64,000 nucleotides of DNA from Bacteroidota bacterium (GTDB lineage Bacteria; Bacteroidota; Bacteroidia; Bacteroidales; WCHB1-69), in contig JAGDMF010000011.1 of NCBI GenBank assembly GCA_017860455.1, forward strand, positions 1 through 64,000, read 5' to 3'. The position numbers and the translations under genes were made by a program. Of the stretch, positions 53,209 to 61,534 are shown piece after piece; position 1 is the first letter of the stretch; the number at the start of each line of letters is the position of its first letter. Below the pieces are notes generated by a model that was not told the DNA's origin, searched no databases, and worked only from the letters and a program-made list of their open reading frames with translations.

Positions 53209-54476
53209 AAAAATTGATATTGTTAATATTATTGGGAATACTAATACTTCCCATTAAAGCACAACATTTTGATCAATATTTTATGGATCAAACATTAAAA
53301 CTGGAATATTATCATATTGGTAAAAAAGGGGAAGAAAAGATTGAGATCCATACTTTTTTCAAAGGAGGAGAATGGAATGGTACCAGAAATCAACTTTTAG
53401 AACCTACCAGATATGGGGATATGCTGATTGAAGTTTTTGATTCGATCTCGAATACACTCATTTATTCCAGAAGTTATTCCTGTTTATTTGGAGAGTATGT
53501 GGCTACTGAAAAGGCAGATACTCTGGAAGGGAAATTTGAAGAGGTGGTTTTAATACCATTTCCTAAAAACACAATTATTTACAGATTTACAAGTTTTAAC
53601 AGAAAACAAATACCTACGATTATTTATTCAGGATCTTTTAATCCTAAAGAAACCCAAACATTATCCTATACCAAAGAGTACAAAGTGAAGAAACTTCACA
53701 AAGGAGGTGATCCTAAAAACTGTTTGGATATATTGTTCATCCCTGATGGGTATTCTGAAAATGACAAACAACAAATGGCTTACGATATGAAGAAATTTGC
53801 TTCCTATATCATGGAGTGTTCCCCTTTTTCCGAGCATTTAGATCAGATTAACATCAATGGAATCGAAGCCTATTCTTATGAATCGGGAATTACAGATCCC
53901 AATGCTAATGTTTATAAGAATACTGTATTAAATTGCAGTTATAATTCTCTTGATTTAGATCGCTATTTGATGTGTCTTAATGTTTTTAAAATGCATAATA
54001 TTGCGGAAGATGCTCCTTATGATATCATTATTATTATTTGTAATTCTCCTAAATATGGAGGTGGAGGAATCTATAATTTTTATTGCACCGTAAATAATAA
54101 AGGGGAATACAGTGATTATGTGATTGTTCACGAATTGGGTCATTTACTGGCAGGATTAGGAGATGAATACTATACTTCTGATGTTTCCGTCCGGGATTAT
54201 TATCCGGAAGGGATTGAACCGATTGAACCCAATTTGACCACATTAGTTGCATTTGAAAAAAAATGGAAACAACAAATGGATCCGGAAACACCAATACCAA
54301 CACTTGATACCAAACAATATAATAAGGTTTTAGGCGTTTATCAAGGGGGCGGTTATGTGGCAGAAGGAGTTTACAGACCCTGGCAAAATTGTACGATGAA
54401 AGAGAAATTGTATAACAATTTTTGTCCGGTTTGTACGAAAACAATACTAGAAACAATACAATATTATTCAAAATAA
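53205..54476 (+). CDS. M64 family (IgA peptidase) metallopeptidase
   Basis: This 423-aa protein has a signal peptide (LILLILLGILILPIKAQ). An N-terminal beta domain is followed by the peptidase unit with GGDPKNCLDILFIPDGYSENDKQQ and the zinc site IVHELGHLLAGLGDEYY (His309, Glu310, His313). A late CTMKEKLYNNFCPVC with conserved Cys residues follows. The M64 family includes IgA peptidase from Clostridium. Bacteroidetes members are secreted peptidases of unknown substrate. It is translationally coupled to the L,D-transpeptidase. Confidence 0.88.
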   Translation: MKKLILLILLGILILPIKAQHFDQYFMDQTLKLEYYHIGKKGEEKIEIHTFFKGGEWNGTRNQLLEPTRYGDMLIEVFDSISNTLIYSRSYSCLFGEYVATEKADTLEGKFEEVVLIPFPKNTIIYRFTSFNRKQIPTIIYSGSFNPKETQTLSYTKEYKVKKLHKGGDPKNCLDILFIPDGYSENDKQQMAYDMKKFASYIMECSPFSEHLDQININGIEAYSYESGITDPNANVYKNTVLNCSYNSLDLDRYLMCLNVFKMHNIAEDAPYDIIIIICNSPKYGGGGIYNFYCTVNNKGEYSDYVIVHELGHLLAGLGDEYYTSDVSVRDYYPEGIEPIEPNLTTLVAFEKKWKQQMDPETPIPTLDTKQYNKVLGVYQGGGYVAEGVYRPWQNCTMKEKLYNNFCPVCTKTILETIQYYSK

Positions 54477-54486
54477 ATTAATCACT

Positions 54487-55386
54487 ATGAATATTACGAA
54501 ATTAGACCACGTTGTAGAGCTTGTAAAATCAAAGCCTAAAAAAAGACTTGTTGCTGCTTATGCAAATGATGATCATACCATTGAAGCAGTTAATCATGCA
54601 GTTGATATGGGGATTGTAGATGCCACATTAGTAGGAGATGAAGCGATCATCAAAACTATATGTGAAAATCTAAAAATTGATATTTCCAAATTTGTTATCA
54701 TTCACGAACCGGTTGATACCAAAGCAGCTACCAAATGTTGCGATTTGATTAATGGTGGAGAAGGGGATATTTTAATGAAAGGATCATTAACAACCGACAA
54801 ATACATGAGAGCTATCCTGAACAAGGAGAGAGGATTGTGCCCACCCAATGCAACTATTACCCATATTGCTGTTTTTGAAAATCCTGCTTATCATAAATTA
54901 TTGATTGCCAGTGATTGTGCGATCATTTTAAATCCTGATTTAAAACAAAAACAATTCATTCTTAATTCTCTTATCAATACAGCTCATGCGATTGGAATTG
55001 AGAAACCAAAGGTTGCCATCATTGCTGCTACAGAACAAATGTCTGTTGGTATGCAAGCCTGTATAGATGCTGCTATATTATCAAAAATGGCTGAAAGGGG
55101 TCAAATTACAGGAGCTATGGTAGAAGGTCCCCTTTCCTTGGATGTTGCAACAGATGAAGAAGCAGCAGCTATTAAAAAAATGTCAGGTGGTGTTTGTGGA
55201 GATGCAGACGCATTACTATTTCCAAACATTGAAAGTGGAAATGTTTTTTATAAATGTTCTACAAAATTCAATAAAGCAGAATGTGGTGCCTTTTTGGCCG
55301 GAGCAAAAGTTCCTTGTGTTCTTTCTTCCAGAGGAGATACTGCTTTAACTAAACTATATTCTATTGCTATTGCAGCTACAATTTAA
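54487..55386 (+). CDS. Phosphate butyryltransferase-like protein
   Basis: This 299-aa protein of the phosphate acetyl/butyryltransferase family has AYANDDHTIEAVNHAVDMGIVDATLVGD, GEGDILMKGSLTTDKYMRAILN, and GAMVEGPLSLDVATDEEAAAIKKMSGGVCGDADALLFPNIESGNVFYK. It would swap CoA for phosphate on butyryl- or another acyl-CoA. The butyrate kinase gene, often adjacent in Bacteroidetes, is not in this window. It follows the M64 gene by 10 bp and is likely in its transcript. Confidence 0.85.
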   Translation: MNITKLDHVVELVKSKPKKRLVAAYANDDHTIEAVNHAVDMGIVDATLVGDEAIIKTICENLKIDISKFVIIHEPVDTKAATKCCDLINGGEGDILMKGSLTTDKYMRAILNKERGLCPPNATITHIAVFENPAYHKLLIASDCAIILNPDLKQKQFILNSLINTAHAIGIEKPKVAIIAATEQMSVGMQACIDAAILSKMAERGQITGAMVEGPLSLDVATDEEAAAIKKMSGGVCGDADALLFPNIESGNVFYKCSTKFNKAECGAFLAGAKVPCVLSSRGDTALTKLYSIAIAATI

Positions 55387-55416
55387 TGATTTTAAAAAAT
55401 CAGCTATTTTAAAACT

Positions 55417-56679
55417 ATGAACAAGAAAACCTTTCTATTTATTTTTCTCTTTTTTCTAAATTTAACTACATTTGCCGGATACATTTTTATCCCTATGGAT
55501 TTAGCTCAAAAAAACCATTTGAAAGCCTATGGAATAGCCTTTTTTTCCATATCAAAAGGGATAGATGTAAGTTGGTTGCTTAACTATAAAGGGGGTAGTT
55601 TTATGTTGTACTATAATGCTGCTATTGAAGAGGAATGCGTGGTCAGAGGAGTTACATATGAAGTGATTGCTGATGTACAAGCCAGTACCATTCTTGCTGA
55701 AATTGGATCCAATGACAATAACATGGATGAGATCCGACTCACTAAAGTGCCCAAAATTGCTGTTTATTCTCCTAAAAATAAATTACCCTGGGATGATGCA
55801 GTAACACTGGCACTTACATACGCAGAAATTCCTTATGAAGTTATTTATGATGAGGAAGTTTTGAACGGAGAACTACCCAAATATGACTGGCTCCATTTAC
55901 ATCACGAAGATTTTACCGGACAATTTGGAAAGTTCTGGGCGAGTTATCGAAATGCATCCTGGTATGTTGAAGATGTAAACTCCAATAATGCGATGGCACA
56001 AAAGATGGGCTTTGAAAAAGTATCTTTAATGAAATTAGCAGTTGCCAAAAAGATTAGAGATTTTGTTGCCGGTGGCGGATATCTATTTGCGATGTGCTCA
56101 GGACCAGATAGTTTTGATATAGCATTAGCTGCCGATGGCGTTGATATTTGTGATACTCCTTTTGATGGTGATCCAATGGATCCTAATGCTCAAAGTAAAT
56201 TAAATTATGATAATTGCATCGCTTTTACTGATTTTAAAATTGTTACCAATCCTTATACTTATGAAATTTCAGATATTGATGTTGATCCAAGTGTACATTT
56301 GAACAATAAGAAAAATGACTTTTTTACCCTCTTTGAGTTTTCTGCCAAATGGGATCCTGTTCCAACCATGTTATGTCAAAATCATCAAAATGTAATTTCC
56401 GGTTTTATGGGACAAACTACCGCATTTAGAAGATCAAAACTGAAACCAAACGTTACTATTTTAGGGGATTCTAAACAATTTGATGAAGTGAGATACATCC
56501 ATGGCGAATTCGGTAAAGGAACTTTTACTTTTTACAGTGGACATGATCCCGATGATTATCAACATCTAATATATGATCCACCTACTGATTTAGACCTCTT
56601 TCCGAACTCACCCGGCTATAGATTGATATTAAATAATGTATTATTTCCTGCTGCCAAAAAAGAAAAACAAAAAACTTAA
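55417..56679 (+). CDS. Conserved secreted protein with class I glutamine amidotransferase-like elbow
   Basis: This 420-aa protein has a signal peptide (TFLFIFLFFLNLTTFAG), then YIFIPMDLAQKNHLKAYGIAFFSISKGIDVSWLLNYKGGSFML. This sequence looks conserved in Bacteroidetes, and such proteins are sometimes labelled asparagine synthetase B, which I cannot confirm. A stretch FVAGGGYLFAMCSGPDSFDIAL has the strand-Cys-helix shape of a class I amidotransferase or DJ-1/ThuA-like nucleophile elbow. YSGHDPDDYQHLIYDPPTDLDLFPNSPGYRLILNN ends it. The function is unknown. Confidence 0.7.
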   Translation: MNKKTFLFIFLFFLNLTTFAGYIFIPMDLAQKNHLKAYGIAFFSISKGIDVSWLLNYKGGSFMLYYNAAIEEECVVRGVTYEVIADVQASTILAEIGSNDNNMDEIRLTKVPKIAVYSPKNKLPWDDAVTLALTYAEIPYEVIYDEEVLNGELPKYDWLHLHHEDFTGQFGKFWASYRNASWYVEDVNSNNAMAQKMGFEKVSLMKLAVAKKIRDFVAGGGYLFAMCSGPDSFDIALAADGVDICDTPFDGDPMDPNAQSKLNYDNCIAFTDFKIVTNPYTYEISDIDVDPSVHLNNKKNDFFTLFEFSAKWDPVPTMLCQNHQNVISGFMGQTTAFRRSKLKPNVTILGDSKQFDEVRYIHGEFGKGTFTFYSGHDPDDYQHLIYDPPTDLDLFPNSPGYRLILNNVLFPAAKKEKQKT

Positions 56680-56700
56680 TCGTTATATCAAATTTTTTTA

Positions 56701-56708
56701 TATTTTTG
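56701..56708 (+). promoter_or_regulatory. -7 box upstream of rho
   Basis: TATTTTTG, 91 bp before the rho start, leaving a leader of about 85 nt. No good -33 TTG lies at the right distance. Confidence 0.45.
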
Positions 56709-56799
56709 CACCGTAATTTTTTATTCCTTTCCTGATTTACAATTTATAGTTCTATATAAGTACCTTTTACACTCAACTTTTTATTTTTAAAATAAATTT

Positions 56800-58617
56800 A
56801 TGACCAATCCTCAAGAAAATGGGCGCAAGAGAAAGAGAATCTCTTCACCAATTGCAACATCTGATACAAACAAAATGAAAGAGAGCCCAATAACCTCTCG
56901 CCAATCAACAAAATCTGTAGTTGAAGAAACTAATCCTTTTTTAGAAGAAACTCAAGAAATTTTTGTTTCAGTTGATGAGCAAATAGAAAAACCTCAAAGT
57001 GAAGAAATAAAAGCGGAGCCGAAACCAAGAGGAAGACGAAAAATATCTGAAACAATACCAAAATCTCAACTTCTTTCTATTGACGAACTTGAACAGATGG
57101 AACGAAAAGCCAGAGCACAAAGTTTGGCATCATTAGCGGAAGAAGAAACCAAAAAAGAGTATTCTTATAGAGATAAAGTAGCTCAGGAAAGAACCAAAAA
57201 ATTTGATTCATCTATGGAAAGAACTCCAAGGAAACAACATCCTAAACCTAATATCCCCAAAGAGATATCAGATGAATTATTTTTTGATGATGATACATTA
57301 GTTCATGAAATTATTGAAGTGGAGTTAACGGAAGAGGAGATTGCTGCAGCTAATCAAATTGTTGAAGCTGAAATTGAATCAGATAGTGATGAAGAGGAAA
57401 CAGTTGAAAAAACAGAACCTGAAATCACCAAATCTACTCCAAGCTATGAACGTCCGGAACCTAAAGATGAATATTGGGATTTGATTATGAATTCTGAGTT
57501 TAATGGAGCCATCAGTGGAGAAGGAGTACTTGAAATCACCAATGATAACTGTGGATTCTTACGCTCATCAGATTACAATTATCTTCCATCTCCAGATGAT
57601 GTTTATGTTTCCAGTGCTCAAATTAAACTATTTGGTTTGAAAAATGGAGACACCATTTTAGGTACCATCAGACCTCCCAGAAATGGTGAAAAATATTTTC
57701 CACTTACACATATCGATTTAATCAATGGTAAAGCTCCTGAAGAGATCCGAGATAGAATCCCATTTGATTATCTTACACCGATGTTTCCAAATGAAAAAAT
57801 TAATCTGACAGGTCATTCCGGTTCCAATTTATGTACCAGAGTGATTGATCTTTTTGCCCCAATTGGTAAAGGACAACGTGGATTAATCGTAGCTCAACCA
57901 AAAACCGGTAAAACAGTATTGTTGAAAGAGATTGCCAACGCAATAGCTGCCAACCATCCTGAAATCTATTTGATCATTTTATTGATTGATGAACGTCCTG
58001 AAGAGGTTACCGATATGCAAAGAAGCGTTAAAGCTGAAGTAGTTTCATCCACTTTTGATGAACCTGCTGAACGTCATGTTAAAATTGCCAATATTATTTT
58101 GGAAAAAGCAAAAAGAATGGTGGAATGCGGACATGATGTATGTATTTTATTAGATTCCATCACTCGTTTAGCGCGTGCTTTCAATACTGTTCAACCTGCC
58201 TCCGGAAAAGTGTTATCCGGTGGGGTGGAAGCGAATGCACTACAAAAACCAAAACGTTTCTTTGGTGCTGCCAGAAATATTGAAAATGGAGGATCGCTTA
58301 CCATTATCTCCACTGCATTGACAGATACCGGTTCCAGAATGGATGAGGTGATCTTTGAAGAGTTTAAAGGTACCGGTAATATGGAATTACAATTGGATAG
58401 AAGATTATCTAATAAAAGAATCTATCCTGCTGTGGATATCGTTTCCTCAAGCACACGTCGTGATGACCTTCTTCAAAGTCCTGAAACACTACAAAGAGTT
58501 TGGATTCTAAGAAATCACCTTGCCGACATGACCACAATAGAAGCAATGGAGTTCATCAAAGACAGAATGAACCGCACCAAATCTAACGAAGAGTTTTTAG
58601 TAACGATGAACGGATAG
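56800..58617 (+). CDS. rho: Transcription termination factor Rho
   Basis: This 605-aa protein has an N-terminal extension of about 230 residues, rich in Glu, Lys and Pro (for example [18 protein letters not shown]). The RNA-binding cold-shock-like domain ([30 protein letters not shown]) starts near residue 246. The ATPase core has Walker [19 protein letters not shown], Walker [15 protein letters not shown], and the Q/R-loop region [25 protein letters not shown]. Standard Rho is about 420 aa. Extended forms are known in Bacteroidetes. It is a ring helicase that ends transcription. Confidence 0.97.
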   Translation: MTNPQENGRKRKRISSPIATSDTNKMKESPITSRQSTKSVVEETNPFLEETQEIFVSVDEQIEKPQSEEIKAEPKPRGRRKISETIPKSQLLSIDELEQMERKARAQSLASLAEEETKKEYSYRDKVAQERTKKFDSSMERTPRKQHPKPNIPKEISDELFFDDDTLVHEIIEVELTEEEIAAANQIVEAEIESDSDEEETVEKTEPEITKSTPSYERPEPKDEYWDLIMNSEFNGAISGEGVLEITNDNCGFLRSSDYNYLPSPDDVYVSSAQIKLFGLKNGDTILGTIRPPRNGEKYFPLTHIDLINGKAPEEIRDRIPFDYLTPMFPNEKINLTGHSGSNLCTRVIDLFAPIGKGQRGLIVAQPKTGKTVLLKEIANAIAANHPEIYLIILLIDERPEEVTDMQRSVKAEVVSSTFDEPAERHVKIANIILEKAKRMVECGHDVCILLDSITRLARAFNTVQPASGKVLSGGVEANALQKPKRFFGAARNIENGGSLTIISTALTDTGSRMDEVIFEEFKGTGNMELQLDRRLSNKRIYPAVDIVSSSTRRDDLLQSPETLQRVWILRNHLADMTTIEAMEFIKDRMNRTKSNEEFLVTMNG

Positions 58618-58701
58618 AAAGACATGGGACAGGGGTCTAGGGTCTGGAGATATTTGTTGCTAACTCTTACCTGTCTCCAGTCACCAGTCTCCTGTCAAAA
58701 T
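58618..58701. other. Convergent rho/uvrA intergenic spacer
   Basis: CTGGAGA and TCTCCAG form a weak 7-bp stem with a loop of about 25 nt. Short repeats of TCTCCAGTCACCAGTCTCCTG follow. No T tract is present, so it is not a clear terminator. Confidence 0.35.
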
Positions 58702-61524
58702 TTATAGCACTTCCGCTAAATACTCCCAGGTAAATCCAACCTTTTGTTTTACAATATCTTCCGGTGTTCCTTTTGCCAGGATCATCCCACCGTTCCTACC
58801 CCCTTCCGGTCCTAAGTCAATGATGTAATCAGCTAACTTGATCACATCCATGTTGTGTTCAATAATGAGGACTGTATTGCCCCTTTCTACCAGGATATTT
58901 AAGACATTCATCAATATGGCTATATCCTGAAAATGGAGACCAGTGGTTGGTTCATCTAAAATATAAAATGTATTGCCGGTGTCTCTTTTGGAAAGCTCTT
59001 CTGCTAACTTGACACGTTGTGCTTCACCTCCAGATAAGGTGGTGGATGATTGTCCTAAACGGATGTATCCTAACCCAACATCAACTAAGGTCTTTAATTT
59101 CTGATAAATATAAGGGATATTTTCGAAAAATTCCTGAGCTGTTTCAATGTCCATCTCTAAAACATCATAGATCGATTTCCCTTTATAACGAATCTCTAAG
59201 GTTTCATCGTTGTATCTCTTGCCATTACACTTTTCACAGGTCACATAAACATCGGGTAAGAAGTTCATTTCTATGGTTTTAACGCCACCTCCCTTACACT
59301 CTTCACAACGACCACCTGAAACATTAAAGGAGAACCGTCCCGGTTTGTATCCTCTGATTTTTGCTTCCGGAAGTGCCGCAAACAGTTTTCTGATCTCATC
59401 AAAAACACCTACATAAGTGGCAGGATTTGACCTTGGTGTTTTTCCAATAGGATGCTGATCAATCTCAATCACTTTATCAATATGTTCTAATCCAATGATC
59501 TCTTTGTAAGGTAATGGATTTTTTTCTGCTCTGAAGAAAAATTTATTGAGAATGGGATATAATGTTTCATTGATCAATGTTGACTTTCCACTTCCTGAAA
59601 CACCTGTTACACAGATCATTTTACCTAAAGGAAAATCAACATATACATTTTTCAAATTGTTACCTGTTGCCCCTTTTAAAGTTAAAGTATTTCCATTCCC
59701 TTTTCTTCGTTTTTTGGGTACTTCAATTTTTAATCTTCCGGAAAGATAGTCGGCTGTAAGTGTATGTGCCTGCATCATCTCTTCATAAGTGCCGGCAAAC
59801 ACAATTTTTCCACCATGTTCACCTGCTAAAGGGCCAATATCCACAATGTAATCCGCTGCTTTCATCATGTCTGCATCGTGTTCAACAACAATAACTGAGT
59901 TTTCATTGTCCCTTAAATTTTGCAACGACTTGATCAACTTGTGATTATCGCGTTGATGAAGTCCTATACTGGGTTCATCCAGAATGTATAACACATTGAC
60001 TAACTGCGAACTGATCTGAGTTGCCAGTCTAATCCGTTGGGCTTCCCCACCTGAAAGGGATTTGGATGGTCTGTGCAAAGAAAGATACTGAATGCCTACA
60101 TCCGTAAGAAAATCCAGACGGGAAGAGATTTCGCGAATAATTTCATAAGCGATCAGCTTTTGTTGTTCTGACAAATATTGATTGCACCCTTTGATCCATT
60201 CGCTCAAATCTGAAATATCCATCAAAGAGAGTTGAGCAATATTTTTATCACCGATTCTAAAAGATAAAGACTCTTTTTTTAGTCTTGCGCCGTGACACTC
60301 AGGACATTGCAATTCATTGATAAACTGGTTAACCCATTTCTTGATAGATGCAGGTACACTGTCAATATCAATATTGTTCATAAAGGTGACCACCCCTTCA
60401 AAATAGGTTTTTGTAGGTGATAAACCACTAATTACTGAAGGAATATAGATCGGATCTGGACTACCATATAAAATGTAGTTCAGATTTTGTTCACTGATAT
60501 TTTCAATAGGTTCATTGAGTGAGAAATCGTATTTGTCTGCTAAAGCTTCTAATTGTCTGAAAATCTGACTGTTTTTGGAATTACCAACCACTTCAATTCC
60601 ACCTCCGTTGATCGATCTCTTTTTATCTGGTATGATTTTATCTAAATCCATCTCCAAAATATACCCTAATCCATTACATTTGGGGCAAGCACCATAAGGA
60701 GAATTGAATGAAAAAGTGTTGGGTTCAGGCTCAGGATAAGAGATTCCGGTTGTCGGACACATCAGCTCTTTACTGAAATTTTTAATCTGATTGGCATCAA
60801 CATCCAAAACAGCTAAAGTGCCTTTTCCCTGTTTGAGTGCTAATCTTACAGAATTTGCCAGACGAACTTTGGTTTGTTCCCGAATTAAAATATTATCGAT
60901 AATCACTTCAATATCATGAACTTTATACCGATCCAACTGCAAATTCAGCGATAACTGCATCACTTCCCCATCCACTCTAACTTTTGTATATCCTTGTTTG
61001 CGGATATTTTCAAACAACTCTTTGTAATGCCCTTTTCTCCCTTTGATCAATGGAGCCAGAATTAAAATATTCCTGTTATCGTACTGTTCTGTAATGATTC
61101 CAATCAGTTCCTTTTCGTGATAGCTGATCATTTTTTCACCGGTTACATAAGAGTAAGCTGTAGCTGCTCTCGCGAATAATAAACGAAGGAAATCATAAAC
61201 TTCAGTTATGGTTCCTACTGTAGATCGTGGGTTTTTATTGACCGTTTTTTGTTCAATTGAGATCACCGGATTTAACCCGGAAATTTTATCTACATCCGGA
61301 TGTTCTAAGTTTCCAATAAACTGACGTGCATAGGAGGAGAAAGTTTCCATGTATCTCCTTTGTCCTTCTGCATAAATGGTATCAAAAGCCAAAGAAGATT
61401 TGCCACTTCCGCTTAATCCGGTTATAACAACCAGTTTTTGGTGGGGAATCTCTAAAGAAACATTCTGAAGATTGTTCTCTCTTGCTCCAGTGATAATCAG
61501 TTTATCTTCAACAAATTCGTTCAT
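58702..61524 (-). CDS. uvrA: UvrABC excinuclease ATPase subunit UvrA
   Basis: The ORF track begins at TTG (61542); I prefer ATG 61524, giving 940 aa that begin MNEFVEDKLIITGARENNLQNV, the usual UvrA opening. It has two ABC modules, with Walker A GLSGSGKSSLAFDT and GVSGSGKSTLINET, and signatures SLSGGEAQRIRLATQI and TLSGGEAQRVKLAEEL. Zinc modules are CPKCNGLGY, CPECHGARL and CEECKGGGVKTIEMNFLPDVYVTCEKCNGKR. It finds DNA damage in nucleotide excision repair. It lies directly after alaS, probably on one transcript. Confidence 0.97.
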   Translation of the reverse strand: MNEFVEDKLIITGARENNLQNVSLEIPHQKLVVITGLSGSGKSSLAFDTIYAEGQRRYMETFSSYARQFIGNLEHPDVDKISGLNPVISIEQKTVNKNPRSTVGTITEVYDFLRLLFARAATAYSYVTGEKMISYHEKELIGIITEQYDNRNILILAPLIKGRKGHYKELFENIRKQGYTKVRVDGEVMQLSLNLQLDRYKVHDIEVIIDNILIREQTKVRLANSVRLALKQGKGTLAVLDVDANQIKNFSKELMCPTTGISYPEPEPNTFSFNSPYGACPKCNGLGYILEMDLDKIIPDKKRSINGGGIEVVGNSKNSQIFRQLEALADKYDFSLNEPIENISEQNLNYILYGSPDPIYIPSVISGLSPTKTYFEGVVTFMNNIDIDSVPASIKKWVNQFINELQCPECHGARLKKESLSFRIGDKNIAQLSLMDISDLSEWIKGCNQYLSEQQKLIAYEIIREISSRLDFLTDVGIQYLSLHRPSKSLSGGEAQRIRLATQISSQLVNVLYILDEPSIGLHQRDNHKLIKSLQNLRDNENSVIVVEHDADMMKAADYIVDIGPLAGEHGGKIVFAGTYEEMMQAHTLTADYLSGRLKIEVPKKRRKGNGNTLTLKGATGNNLKNVYVDFPLGKMICVTGVSGSGKSTLINETLYPILNKFFFRAEKNPLPYKEIIGLEHIDKVIEIDQHPIGKTPRSNPATYVGVFDEIRKLFAALPEAKIRGYKPGRFSFNVSGGRCEECKGGGVKTIEMNFLPDVYVTCEKCNGKRYNDETLEIRYKGKSIYDVLEMDIETAQEFFENIPYIYQKLKTLVDVGLGYIRLGQSSTTLSGGEAQRVKLAEELSKRDTGNTFYILDEPTTGLHFQDIAILMNVLNILVERGNTVLIIEHNMDVIKLADYIIDLGPEGGRNGGMILAKGTPEDIVKQKVGFTWEYLAEVL

Positions 61525-61534
61525 TTCTAATGTT

